From: UBA8437 sp963694825
GTDB lineage: Bacteria > Planctomycetota > Planctomycetia > Planctomycetales > Planctomycetaceae
Length of the DNA: 64,000 nt
NCBI GenBank assembly: GCA_963694825.1
Contig: CAVOEV010000002.1
Span: 1-64,000 of the forward strand
Direction of reading: 5' to 3'
Positions 1-7,514 of the stretch are shown here, in pieces (positions within the stretch are counted from its first letter, which is position 1; every line of letters starts with the position of its first letter). Made by a program: the position numbers and the translations under genes. The notes under the pieces were generated by a model. It saw only the letters and a program-made list of their open reading frames with translations, made no database searches and was not told the origin of the DNA.

Positions 1-259
1 CGGGCTCGAGGCAACCTCCGGTCTGCTGGTAATCTCGGCTCACGATGACGACATCTGGCGGGCCGCTCGGAACATCTCCAGTCTCTGGGTGTCGCCGGCC
101 GCCGAACTGAATGCTTATAAACTGCTCCATCAGAAGCAGTTGGTGCTGACTACCGAGACAGTCGATTTGCTCCGTGAAGGGCCGCCCAAGTCCGTGCCGG
201 TTGCCGTGGGTGATGCGACTGATGCGACTGATGCGACTGATGCGGAGGAGGCCGTCTGA
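1..259 (+). CDS. rplD: 50S ribosomal protein L4, C-terminal part
   Basis: The window opens inside this gene; the frame starts at base 2 and ends with TGA at 257-259, giving the last 85 residues. The stretch with LNAYKLLHQKQLVLTTETVD matches the conserved C-terminal part of L4, an early-assembly protein of the large subunit, and its place just before rplW is canonical. The end is unusual: three tandem copies of a 9-base unit (212-238) encode Asp-Ala-Thr repeats followed by an acidic DAEEAV tail, which is not part of the core L4 fold. The start lies outside the window. Confidence 0.93.
   Translation, partial: GLEATSGLLVISAHDDDIWRAARNISSLWVSPAAELNAYKLLHQKQLVLTTETVDLLREGPPKSVPVAVGDATDATDATDAEEAV
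212..244 (+). repeat. In-frame 9-bp tandem repeat at the end of rplD
   Basis: Three full copies of gatgcgact plus a partial fourth encode the (DAT)n acidic tail of L4. The unit length is a multiple of three, so gain or loss of copies would not shift the frame. Confidence 0.85.
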
Positions 260-279
260 GTCGGCCGGGGAAGTAGAAG

Positions 280-621
280 ATGAAACAATCCACCACGAAC
301 ACTTCGGACACGTCCAGTCGCCGGCGCGGCTTGGATCTCGAGCCCTACCAGGTGGTGCTTCGACCGGTTGTGACCGAGAAGAGCATGGAGCAATCTCAGG
401 ATGACGAGCTGAATGCCTATACGTTTGAAGTGCATCAGCAGGCGTCCAAGGACCAGATCCGTGCGGCGATCGAGCAATTGTTTGAGGTTCGCGTGGTTTC
501 GGTGAGGACTCAGAAGCGACACGGCAAGCCTCGCCGACACAAGACTCATCTTGGGCACACCAAGAGTTGGAAGAAGGCGATCGTCAAGTTGCATCACGAG
601 GATCACATTACGTTCTTCTAG
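280..621 (+). CDS. rplW: 50S ribosomal protein L23
   Basis: 113 residues. After an 18-20 residue Ser/Thr/Arg-rich N-terminal extension, the L23 core begins with YQVVLRPVVTEKSM, the family signature, and continues through TFEVHQQASKDQIRAAIEQL and the basic loop QKRHGKPRRHK. L23 lies at the peptide exit tunnel and docks trigger factor and SRP. The ATG at 280 is 20 bases after the rplD stop with purine-rich GGGGAAG upstream. Order rplD-rplW-rplB is the standard S10 operon order. Confidence 0.96.
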   Translation: MKQSTTNTSDTSSRRRGLDLEPYQVVLRPVVTEKSMEQSQDDELNAYTFEVHQQASKDQIRAAIEQLFEVRVVSVRTQKRHGKPRRHKTHLGHTKSWKKAIVKLHHEDHITFF

Positions 622-740
622 GCGACCAGTTCTCAGTCAGAAGCGACCGTACACCAAGACTCCGAGAAACATCTATTACCGGACCGTTGTTCGACTCTTT
701 GGAGTTGGCTTGATCCGGGCAGTATACAGAGGCAGCGACA

Positions 741-1598
741 ATGGGCATTCGCAAATACAAGCCAACGACTCCGGGCCGTCGTGGTGCCACGGTGAGCGAT
801 TTTTCCGAGTTGACGGATCAGAATAGGCGTCCTGAGCGTCGTTTGACGAAGCCTCGTAAGAAGACTGGTGGCCGGAACAATCAGGGTAAGATCACGACGC
901 GTCATCGCGGAGGTGGCCACAAGCAGCGGTACCGGATCATCGATTTCAAGCGTCTCAAGGATGGCGTCCCGGCGAAGGTCGCCTTCATCGAGTACGACCC
1001 GTGTCGGACGGCTCGGATCGCGTTGTTGCACTACGCTGATGGTGAAAAGCGATACATCCTGGCTCCCGAGGGGATGGTTGCGGGGGATCAGGTGATGAGT
1101 GGTCCGTCGGCGGAACCGAAGGTGGGCAACTGCATGCCTCTTTCGAGGATCCCGTTGGGGACGACGATTCACAATATCGAGATGCAGCCAGGCCGTGGTG
1201 GCCAGTTGTGTCGCAGTGCTGGTGCTGCCGGAGTGCTCAACGCTCGGGAAGAGAAGTGGGCACAGATCACGTTGCCATCTGGAGAAGTTCGTCGGTTACC
1301 GGTGGCTTGCCGTGCCACGATCGGCCAGATTGGTAATGTCGAGCACAGCCTGATCGTGTTAGGTAAGGCGGGTCGCAAGAGATGGATGGGGCGGAGGCCT
1401 CATGTCCGCGGCACCGCAATGAACCCGGTCGCTCACCCGATGGGTGGTGGCGAAGGACGCAACTCGGGTGGCCGTCACCCGTGCAGCCCGACTGGCAAAC
1501 TGGCCAAGGGTGGCTCGACCCGCAACCGCAAGAAGGCTTCGTCGCGAGCCATTGTGCGGCGACGTCGGTCACGGCGGTATGGACAACTGAAGATCTGA
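741..1598 (+). CDS. rplB: 50S ribosomal protein L2
   Basis: 285 residues, the usual L2 length. It begins MGIRKYKPTTPGRR and contains the conserved basic segments NNQGKITTRHRGGGHKQRYR and the C-terminal RGTAMNPVAHPMGGGEGR loop that carries the histidine needed near the peptidyl transferase centre. L2 is required for subunit association and peptide-bond formation. The ATG at 741 follows an AGAGG ribosome binding site. A 119-base gap separates it from rplW, larger than most gaps in this operon. Confidence 0.98.
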   Translation: MGIRKYKPTTPGRRGATVSDFSELTDQNRRPERRLTKPRKKTGGRNNQGKITTRHRGGGHKQRYRIIDFKRLKDGVPAKVAFIEYDPCRTARIALLHYADGEKRYILAPEGMVAGDQVMSGPSAEPKVGNCMPLSRIPLGTTIHNIEMQPGRGGQLCRSAGAAGVLNAREEKWAQITLPSGEVRRLPVACRATIGQIGNVEHSLIVLGKAGRKRWMGRRPHVRGTAMNPVAHPMGGGEGRNSGGRHPCSPTGKLAKGGSTRNRKKASSRAIVRRRRSRRYGQLKI

Positions 1599-1663
1599 AC
1601 GCGAATCGGTACGGTGGCATTTCCTGCCGTTTCCACAGACGACACGAAGCGAGAAACGACGAA

Positions 1664-1933
1664 ATGGGACGGTCACTCAAGAAGGGCCCCTACGTTGACG
1701 AGAAGCTGCTCAAGAAGATTGGGAAGCTCGATCTGGAAAACCGCAAGGATCCGATCAGGACCTGGGCACGGCGGAGTACGATTCCGCCGGAATTCATCGG
1801 TCACACCTTCCTGGTTCACAACGGGCGAGCTCATATCAGCGTGTACGTGACCGAGGATATGGTCGGTCACAAGCTGGGTGAGTTCGCTCCGACTCGAACC
1901 TTCCGTGGCCACGGAGCTCGTGGCGGCCGTTAG
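1664..1933 (+). CDS. rpsS: 30S ribosomal protein S19
   Basis: 89 residues starting MGRSLKKGPYVDEKLLKK and ending in the conserved GEFAPTRTFRGHGA segment; both are diagnostic of S19, which sits in the small-subunit head and contacts S13. The frame is open upstream to 1382, but the family N-terminus places the start at the ATG at 1664. It lies between rplB and rplV as usual. Confidence 0.97.
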   Translation: MGRSLKKGPYVDEKLLKKIGKLDLENRKDPIRTWARRSTIPPEFIGHTFLVHNGRAHISVYVTEDMVGHKLGEFAPTRTFRGHGARGGR

Positions 1934-1998
1934 AACGAACCCGACAGACATACACCGCAGCCATCACACACCTCAACTCACACGACATCATCAACACT

Positions 1999-2003
1999 AA
2001 GGA
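1999..2003 (+). promoter_or_regulatory. Shine-Dalgarno AAGGA that decides the rplV start
   Basis: AAGGA directly abuts an ATG at 2004, leaving no spacer, but stands 9 bases before a second in-frame ATG at 2013. The second spacing is normal, so L22 most likely starts at 2013. Confidence 0.6.
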
Positions 2004-2012
2004 ATGGCCACG

Positions 2013-2354
2013 ATGGCCCTCGTCAAGGCATCACACCGTTACGCCAGGATTTCGGCGACCAAGGTGCGTCCCTTGGCTGATCTGGTTCGTAACCAGACGG
2101 TCGAGAACGCATTGGACGCTTTGCGGTACCTGCCCAACCGCGGAGCGAGGATGCTCGAACAGGTGATTCTCAGTGCTCAGGCCAACGCGTCTGAGCAGAC
2201 AGCTCATGTGGGACGATTGAAGATCACCGAGGTGAAGGTGGATGGCGGTCCGATGGTCAAGAGAATCCGACCACGGGCTCGCGGGATGGCCTTCACGATC
2301 CGTAAACGACAATGTCACATCCATGTGGGGATCGACGTGCCTGAGGCGGGTTGA
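2013..2354 (+). CDS. rplV: 50S ribosomal protein L22
   Basis: 113 residues from the ATG at 2013 (116 if the ATG at 2004 is used; spacing of the upstream AAGGA favours 2013). The sequence has the L22 hallmarks: ASHRYARISATKVRPLADLV at the start, a central helix VILSAQANA, and the long beta-hairpin tip VDGGPMVKRIRPRARGMA, which lines the exit tunnel. Standard position between rpsS and rpsC. Confidence 0.96.
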   Translation: MALVKASHRYARISATKVRPLADLVRNQTVENALDALRYLPNRGARMLEQVILSAQANASEQTAHVGRLKITEVKVDGGPMVKRIRPRARGMAFTIRKRQCHIHVGIDVPEAG

Positions 2355-2467
2355 GCCACTGGACCCCGACCACAACGCACTGAAGGCTCGGACAGCCTGA
2401 CAACTACTCAAACAGTCAACACGCGACACAAACCAGACGGCCTCGATGCGAGGCAAAGGACAACCGA

Positions 2468-3169
2468 ATGGGACAAAAGGTTCGACCGACCGGATTCCGA
2501 GTGGGTGTCGTCGAAGACTGGCGCAGTCGCTGGTATGCCACGAAGAGGGAGTTCGGCGATCTGTTGATCGAGGACCACAAGATCCGGGCCTACGTGAAGG
2601 AGAAGTACCAGTTTGCCTTGATTGCGAAGGTCGAAATCGAGCGGACTCGGGATTTTGTGACCGTCCACCTGCACAGTGCGCGGCCAGGGATTATCATTGG
2701 TCGCAAGGGGCAGGAGGTCGAGCGTCTTGAGGCGGATCTCGAGAAGCTGACCGGCCGGCGGATGGAATTGAAGATTGTCGAGATCAACGATCCCCAGCGG
2801 AATGCGGTTTTGGTGGCTCAGGATGTGGCGTCTCAATTGGAGAAACGCGGCAGTTTTCGACGCGCGGTGAAGAGGACATTGGATCAGGTGATGGAAGCGG
2901 GAGTCTACGGCGTCAAGGTTCAGGTTTCGGGGCGACTCGGCGGTGCCGAAATGTCTCGAACCGAAAAAGCCAGCCGCGGCTCGATTCCGCTATCCACTCT
3001 ACAACAACACATTGACTACGGTTTCCACGAGGCTCGGACTGCCCAGGGGATTATTGGGGTGAAGGTCTGGATCAATCGAGGAACTTACACGAGCGAGGAG
3101 TCTGGCGATGGCGCTAATGCCCAAGCGGGTGAAGCACCGCAAAAGCCAAAGAAGACGCATAAAAGGTAA
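2468..3169 (+). CDS. rpsC: 30S ribosomal protein S3
   Basis: 233 residues, the same length as the E. coli protein. It begins MGQKVRPTGFRVGV and contains the KH-domain loop ARPGIIIGRKGQEVERL and the C-terminal domain with KVQVSGRLGGAEMSRTE. S3 is at the mRNA entry site of the small subunit. An AAAGGA site precedes the ATG. The last 62 bases are shared in another frame with rplP, so the C-terminal Lys-rich tail (GEAPQKPKKTHKR) is constrained by the L16 start region. Confidence 0.97.
   Translation: MGQKVRPTGFRVGVVEDWRSRWYATKREFGDLLIEDHKIRAYVKEKYQFALIAKVEIERTRDFVTVHLHSARPGIIIGRKGQEVERLEADLEKLTGRRMELKIVEINDPQRNAVLVAQDVASQLEKRGSFRRAVKRTLDQVMEAGVYGVKVQVSGRLGGAEMSRTEKASRGSIPLSTLQQHIDYGFHEARTAQGIIGVKVWINRGTYTSEESGDGANAQAGEAPQKPKKTHKR
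3095..3100 (+). promoter_or_regulatory. Ribosome binding site for rplP inside rpsC
   Basis: GAGGAG lies inside the rpsC reading frame, 7 bases before the rplP ATG at 3108. It supports initiation of L16 within S3 rather than at a later ATG. Confidence 0.65.
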
Positions 3170-3527
3170 CGCCACACGGGGCAACACCGTGGCTTTTGGT
3201 GACTGGGGACTCCAGTCACTTGAGCCTGGTCACGTCCGGGCGGCGACGATCGAGGCGTGTCGGATTGCTGTGATGCAGTACATTCGTGGTGAGGGGAAGC
3301 TGTACATCCGGATCTTCCCGGACAAGCCCGTCACCGCACGTCCTCTGGAAACTCGAATGGGAAAGGGCAAGGGCGAACCGGATCACTGGGTCGCAGTCGT
3401 CAAGCCCGGCACCGTACTATTTGAAGTCAAGGGAATCTCCAAGGAAGCTGCTCAGGACTGTTTCGCTCGGGTTGCCTACAAGCTGCCTGTCCGAGTCCGC
3501 CTGCTAGGCCGACAGCCTATCGTCTAG
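3108..3527 (+). CDS. rplP: 50S ribosomal protein L16
   Basis: 139 residues starting MALMPKRVKHRKSQRRRIKG, matching the L16 N-terminus, and containing RAATIEACRIAVMQYIRG and TARPLETRMGKGKGEPDHWV, which are characteristic. L16 shapes the A-site tRNA elbow region of the large subunit. It starts 62 bases before the rpsC stop, with a GAGGAG site 7 bases upstream. A second ATG at 3117 is possible but also overlaps. This deep overlap is greater than the usual few-base junction at this position. Confidence 0.96.
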   Translation: MALMPKRVKHRKSQRRRIKGNATRGNTVAFGDWGLQSLEPGHVRAATIEACRIAVMQYIRGEGKLYIRIFPDKPVTARPLETRMGKGKGEPDHWVAVVKPGTVLFEVKGISKEAAQDCFARVAYKLPVRVRLLGRQPIV

Positions 3528-3562
3528 GATTTTGGCCCCCGACACTTCAGCAAGACTTCTGA

Positions 3563-3578
3563 CCGGATCTTGATCCGG
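3563..3578. repeat. Short perfect inverted repeat between rplP and rpmC
   Basis: CCGGATC-TT-GATCCGG forms a 7-bp stem (or 6 bp with a CTTG loop) in the 86-base gap. No T-run follows, so it is not a normal intrinsic terminator; it may be an RNA processing or pausing hairpin. Confidence 0.4.
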
Positions 3579-3613
3579 CACTAACGACGACACTGACACA
3601 CGGCGAACCGACG

Positions 3614-3877
3614 ATGACCAAGGCGTCCGAATACCGACAGATGAGCGACGAGCAGTTGACTCATGAACTGAGGCAACTGATCGAGGAGTTGTTCCGGCTG
3701 ACGGTGCAGGCGGCGACCGAACGACTTGATGCACCCAGCAATCTCCGCAAACTCAGACGCGACATCGCCCGGATCAAGACGATCCAGCGTGAGCAGGAGT
3801 TGGCGGCGGTGGTGTTGGAGTCGGAAGCGGCTGAGGTGGCGGAAGCGGCGACCGAATCGGTGACCGAGGAATCCTGA
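3614..3877 (+). CDS. rpmC: 50S ribosomal protein L29
   Basis: 87 residues. The first ~60 match L29: EYRQMSDEQLTHELRQLIEE, then LRKLRRDIARIKTIQREQE, the two-helix hairpin that binds near the exit tunnel beside L23. The last ~25 residues form an Ala/Glu-rich acidic extension ending in VTEES that is absent from short L29 proteins. It sits between rplP and rpsQ as expected. Confidence 0.94.
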   Translation: MTKASEYRQMSDEQLTHELRQLIEELFRLTVQAATERLDAPSNLRKLRRDIARIKTIQREQELAAVVLESEAAEVAEAATESVTEES

Positions 3878-3953
3878 AGCGACATTGACAATTGACAAAA
3901 TTCCCCCGATCCGAATCGGCCGGGGTCACCAGAAGAGAACGAGACAGCAGGCC

Positions 3954-4208
3954 ATGAAAAAGAGACTCACCGGAGTCGTGACCAGCGACAAGGGCGACAA
4001 GACGCTGCGGGTCGAGATCGAGCGTCGTTATCGACATGGGATGTACGGGAAGATCGTTCGCGGGCGGACGGTCTGTCATGTGCATGATGAGGGCAACGTG
4101 GCGCACGAGGGCGACGTGGTTGAGATCATCGAGTGCCGGCCCCGGTCGAAGACCAAGCGATGGGACCTGGTGCGAGTGGTCGAAAGTACGACGGAAGCGA
4201 TTGGTTAG
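3954..4208 (+). CDS. rpsQ: 30S ribosomal protein S17
   Basis: 84 residues from the ATG at 3954. It opens MKKRLTGVVTSDKGDKTLRV, the S17 beta-barrel start, and includes HVHDEGNVAHEGDVVEIIE and the conserved C-terminal strand PRSKTKRWDLVRVVE. The frame is open for 69 bases upstream, but only with a TTG start and no ribosome binding site, and family length supports the ATG. Standard order rpmC-rpsQ-rplN. Confidence 0.95.
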   Translation: MKKRLTGVVTSDKGDKTLRVEIERRYRHGMYGKIVRGRTVCHVHDEGNVAHEGDVVEIIECRPRSKTKRWDLVRVVESTTEAIG

Positions 4209-4278
4209 GGCGGTCAGGGCGAGAGAAGCCAGAGAGGAATGGGCGACGGGACGATCGTCGCTCGGAACGGAAGAAACC

Positions 4279-4647
4279 ATGATTCAGATGCAGACCAAGC
4301 TTGACGTCGCCGACAATTCCGGCGCCAAGATCGCACGGTGTATCAAGGTGCTGGGTGGCTCGAGCCGCCGAACGGCAGGCTTGGGCGATATTGTCGTCGT
4401 CAGCATTCAGAAGTCTCTGCCGGGAAGTCAGGTTCGCAAGGGGAGTGTCGAGCGCGGAGTGATTGTCCGTTGTCGGCAGGCCACTCGACGAGCCGACGGT
4501 AGTTATGTCCGGTTTGATAGCAACGCGATCGTGCTGCTTGATGAAGACCAGAACCCCAGGGGCACTCGGATCTTTGGCGCCGTAGCAAGAGAACTCCGGG
4601 AACGGCGATTCATGAAGATCGTCAGCCTGGCCAGTGAGGTAGTGTGA
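4279..4647 (+). CDS. rplN: 50S ribosomal protein L14
   Basis: 122 residues, the exact typical length. It starts MIQMQTKLDVADNSGAKIA and carries VRFDSNAIVLLDEDQNPRGT and the C-terminal FMKIVSLASEVV, all strongly conserved in L14, an OB-fold protein at the subunit interface. The ATG at 4279 is chosen from the family N-terminus although the frame extends upstream. Followed after 3 bases by rplX. Confidence 0.97.
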   Translation: MIQMQTKLDVADNSGAKIARCIKVLGGSSRRTAGLGDIVVVSIQKSLPGSQVRKGSVERGVIVRCRQATRRADGSYVRFDSNAIVLLDEDQNPRGTRIFGAVARELRERRFMKIVSLASEVV

Positions 4648-4650
4648 ACG

Positions 4651-5013
4651 ATGAAGATCCGATCGGGAGATCTGGTGGTGGTGATCAGTGGTGAGGACAA
4701 GAGTCCCACTCCACGCCGCGTTGTGCAGGTGGTCGGTGGGGGCCGGAAGGTTCGTGTCGAGGGCGTGCATCAGGTCAAGAAACACGTCCGTCGTGGGCAT
4801 CCCCGGAGTCCTCAAGGGGGGCAATTGGAGATCGACCTGCCAATTGACAGTTCCAATGTGCTCTTCTACTGTGGCCAGTGTGATCAGGGCGTTCGGCTGG
4901 GAGTGCGATTTCGCGAAGACGGTGCTAAGGTCCGTTATTGCAAGAAGTGCGAGGCCGAAGTGGGCATGATTGGTGCTCCCAAGGCGTCTCGCCAGGCGAG
5001 CGTTACGGGTTGA
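4651..5013 (+). CDS. rplX: 50S ribosomal protein L24
   Basis: 120 residues. The KOW-type N-terminus (MKIRSGDLVVVISGEDK) and VEGVHQVKKHVR are typical of L24, an assembly initiator. The C-terminal half contains CGQC and CKKC pairs (YCGQCDQGV and YCKKCEAEV), so this version probably binds zinc; such cysteine pairs occur in some L24 proteins but not in E. coli. It starts 3 bases after rplN, and a 144-base gap with a hairpin follows. Confidence 0.96.
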   Translation: MKIRSGDLVVVISGEDKSPTPRRVVQVVGGGRKVRVEGVHQVKKHVRRGHPRSPQGGQLEIDLPIDSSNVLFYCGQCDQGVRLGVRFREDGAKVRYCKKCEAEVGMIGAPKASRQASVTG

Positions 5014-5109
5014 ACGAACAGAAACAGACAGGAGCGGGATCGCGAGTGGTTCCGATCAGCAGACGACAGCAGGGTAACCGACACAAGTTTTTAGTCTCCG
5101 ATTGATTCG

Positions 5110-5128
5110 GCGGCCGACCGACGGCCGC
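5110..5128. promoter_or_regulatory. Hairpin in the rplE leader
   Basis: GCGGCCG-ACCGA-CGGCCGC is a perfect 7-bp stem with a 5-base loop, 29 bases before the rplE ATG and inside the 144-base rplX-rplE gap. There is no T-run, so it is not a standard terminator. In E. coli the spc operon is repressed by S8 binding near the start of rplE; position alone makes this hairpin a candidate control site, with no sequence match to the S8 site claimed. Confidence 0.4.
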
Positions 5129-5157
5129 TTCAAGCAACACCGAAAGCACTTAAGCAG

Positions 5158-5709
5158 ATGACCCGGTTGCAGGACAAGTACCGAGACGAGGTGATTCCGG
5201 CGCTCAGAGACCGCCTGGAGGTGTCGAATGATCTGGCGGTGCCTCGTCTGGAAAAAATCAACATCAGCATGGGGGTCGGCGAGGCGATCGTGGACAACAA
5301 GCGGCTGGACGAGGCCGTCGGGCATCTGACCACCCTTTCGGGACAGAAGCCTCAGATCACAAGAGCCCGTCGCAGCGTCGCCGCCTTCAAGCTTCGCGAA
5401 GGCATGCCGATCGGCTGCCGTGTGACTTTGAGGCGTCAGCGGATGTGGGAGTTTCTCGAACGCCTGATCGTTCTGGTCCTGCCTCGCGTGCGTGACTTCC
5501 GGGGATTGAACCCGCAGAGTTTCGACGGTCGCGGCAATTATTCGTTGGGATTGACCGAACAGATGGTGTTTCCCGAGATCAACCCGGACAGTGTCCACCA
5601 CACGCAGGGTATGAACATCACCCTGGTGACCAGTGCCGAGACGAATGACGCGGGACGCGAACTGCTGAGGGAATTGGGGATGCCGTTTCAGAAAGAGGAC
5701 GAGGACTGA
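5158..5709 (+). CDS. rplE: 50S ribosomal protein L5
   Basis: 183 residues, typical of L5. It contains NISMGVGEAIVDNK, the TGQKP-like LSGQKPQITRARRSVAAFKLR, and FDGRGNYSLGLTEQMVFPEI, which are hallmark blocks of L5, the 5S rRNA-binding protein of the central protuberance. The stop overlaps the start of the S14 gene by one base (TGATG), as often seen for this pair. Confidence 0.97.
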   Translation: MTRLQDKYRDEVIPALRDRLEVSNDLAVPRLEKINISMGVGEAIVDNKRLDEAVGHLTTLSGQKPQITRARRSVAAFKLREGMPIGCRVTLRRQRMWEFLERLIVLVLPRVRDFRGLNPQSFDGRGNYSLGLTEQMVFPEINPDSVHHTQGMNITLVTSAETNDAGRELLRELGMPFQKEDED

Positions 5710-5894
5710 TGGCGAGCAAGGCCAAGATCGAGAAGGCAAACCGAAAGCCGAAATTCAGTAGCCGCGGGGAACGTCGCTGCCAGCTGTGTGGACGGCCCCG
5801 TGCGGTGTACCGAAAGTTCAAGATCTGCCGAATCTGTTTCCGCGACCTCTGTCTGGATGGGCTGATCCCCGGAGCCCGCAAGGCCAGTTGGTAA
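5709..5894 (+). CDS. rpsZ: 30S ribosomal protein S14, zinc-binding type
   Basis: 61 residues, the length of type Z S14. Four cysteines in RCQLCGRP and FKICRICFRDL form the CxxC...CxxC zinc site found in the short form of S14 and missing from the ~100-residue zinc-free form. It contacts 16S rRNA in the head of the small subunit. The ATG overlaps the last base of rplE, implying translational coupling. Confidence 0.96.
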   Translation: MASKAKIEKANRKPKFSSRGERRCQLCGRPRAVYRKFKICRICFRDLCLDGLIPGARKASW

Positions 5895-5998
5895 ACGATG
5901 TTTCCTTTCCTCATGGACCACTGCAACCTGTTCGAACAGAATAACGGGTTCAAGAAAATACAGCCGGCTTTGACCGGAACCGCCAAGAGATACAGACC

Positions 5999-6394
5999 AT
6001 GATGACCGACCCGATCGCCGACATGCTCACTCGCATCCGCAACGCACTGCGGATCGAGCGGGCTCATGTCGAAATTCCCACCTCTCGCGTCAAGCAGGGG
6101 ATTGCCGAGGTGCTCAAACGTGAGGGGTACATTTGGGAATTCGAAGTTGTCGAGCAGGAACCTCAGAATCTCCTTCGCCTCAATCTCAAGTACGGCCCCA
6201 ACGGCGAGGACGTGATCCAGTCGATCCAGCGAGTCAGCAAGCCCGGCCGGCGGGTGTATGCTCGTAGTAGCGCCTGCGGCGAGGTGCTGCAGGGGCTGGG
6301 GATCTCGGTCATTTCGACCAGTCAGGGCGTCTTGAGCAACCGCGAGGCTAAGTCGAAGAGCATCGGTGGCGAAGTGCTCTGCGAGATCTGGTAA
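5999..6394 (+). CDS. rpsH: 30S ribosomal protein S8
   Basis: 131 residues starting MMTDPIADMLTRIRNAL, the conserved S8 N-terminus, and ending with VLSNREAKSKSIGGEVLCEI, the conserved C-terminal RNA-binding block. S8 binds helix 21 of 16S rRNA and in E. coli represses the spc operon. Two adjacent ATG codons (5999 and 6002) can serve as start. Confidence 0.96.
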   Translation: MMTDPIADMLTRIRNALRIERAHVEIPTSRVKQGIAEVLKREGYIWEFEVVEQEPQNLLRLNLKYGPNGEDVIQSIQRVSKPGRRVYARSSACGEVLQGLGISVISTSQGVLSNREAKSKSIGGEVLCEIW

Positions 6395-6480
6395 ACTAGT
6401 CCACAACCACCAAACACACCGGTCGAATTCACTCTTGTTTGTCCCAGCGTTTCTGTCCCACGCGACCCAAGGCTTCTGAG

Positions 6481-7035
6481 ATGTCTCGAATTGGAAAACA
6501 GCCGATCCCGATTCTTTCGGGTGTTGAGGTCACGGTGACTGGAACGGTGGTCCGGGTTCAGGGGCCCAAGGGCGAGTTGTCCTTGGATCATCATCCGGCG
6601 TTGGACGTGTTGGTGGATGAGGATCCGAAGCAGTTGCGGGTGACTCGACCGGACGATTCCCGAGCCAACCGTTCGCTGCATGGGTTGACTCGCAGCTTGA
6701 TCGACAACATGGTCGCCGGCGTCGTGACTCCATTCGAGAAGCAGTTGGAGATTCACGGAGTGGGTTACCAGGCGGTCTTGGACGGTGATATTCTGAATCT
6801 GAGTGTGGGTTTTGCTCACATGGTGAAGTTGTCGTTACCGTCTGGTATTTCGTGCGAACTGCCGAGTTCGACATTGGTCAAGGTCAGTGGTTGCGACAAG
6901 CAGGCGGTGGGCCAGTTTGCCGCCAACATCCGTGCCGTGCGGCCTCCGGAGCCGTATAAGGGCAAGGGGATCCGATATCGTGACGAGTACGTACGCAGGA
7001 AGCAGGGCAAGGCATTTGCGAGTGCCGGAGGCTAA
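6481..7035 (+). CDS. rplF: 50S ribosomal protein L6
   Basis: 184 residues beginning MSRIGKQPIPILSGVEVTV, the canonical L6 start; the frame is open 42 bases further upstream but without family similarity. The second domain shows HGVGYQAVLDGDILNLSVGF and the C-terminal PPEPYKGKGIRYRDEYVRRK, a strong L6 signature. L6 sits near the sarcin-ricin loop and factor-binding site. Confidence 0.97.
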   Translation: MSRIGKQPIPILSGVEVTVTGTVVRVQGPKGELSLDHHPALDVLVDEDPKQLRVTRPDDSRANRSLHGLTRSLIDNMVAGVVTPFEKQLEIHGVGYQAVLDGDILNLSVGFAHMVKLSLPSGISCELPSSTLVKVSGCDKQAVGQFAANIRAVRPPEPYKGKGIRYRDEYVRRKQGKAFASAGG

Positions 7036-7091
7036 TCGGGTAGGAGTCCAGGGCGGGTTCTCTGCGATTTTCGAAGATTGATTGAAGAGTC

Positions 7092-7448
7092 ATGAAAGCA
7101 AGCAAACGAATTACTATCGGTCGTCGACGACGAGGTTTCCGAGTGCACAACCGTGTGCGTCGGGATCGTAATGGGCGCCTGAGGTTGAGTGTGTACCGCA
7201 GCAACAAGCACATTTACGCTCAGGTGATCGACGACGAATCGGGGCGGACATTGGCTGCAGCGAGCACGACCGAGGGCGACGGGCCGGGCGGGAACTGCCA
7301 GGCGGCCGCATTGGTGGGACAGCGAGTGGCCGAGCGGGCGATTGAGGCGGGAGTCAAGGAGGTCACGTTTGACCGTGGCCGATTTGGTTATCATGGTCGA
7401 GTGGCGACCTTGGCGGATGCAGCACGTGAGGCGGGGTTGAGTTTCTAA
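7092..7448 (+). CDS. rplR: 50S ribosomal protein L18
   Basis: 118 residues. RLSVYRSNKHIYAQVIDDES and the Gly/Ala-rich C-terminal half ending FDRGRFGYHGRVATLADAAR with AGLSF are typical of L18, which binds 5S rRNA together with L5. The N-terminal ~20 residues are very basic (KRITIGRRRRGFRVHNRVRR). Order rplF-rplR-rpsE is standard. Confidence 0.97.
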   Translation: MKASKRITIGRRRRGFRVHNRVRRDRNGRLRLSVYRSNKHIYAQVIDDESGRTLAAASTTEGDGPGGNCQAAALVGQRVAERAIEAGVKEVTFDRGRFGYHGRVATLADAAREAGLSF

Positions 7449-7514
7449 CAGGACAAACAACGGGGTGAGGCCACCGACCGGTAGGAACCGGAAGGGGTCT
7501 GGGAGCAGAGAATC

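Noticed and set aside
723..728. TATACA box before rplB as a promoter
   Set aside because: It is only 13 bases before the start codon and has no well-spaced -35 box.
5088..5096. Run of T after rplX as a terminator
   Set aside because: No stable hairpin precedes the T-run; the nearby GC hairpin lies downstream of it.
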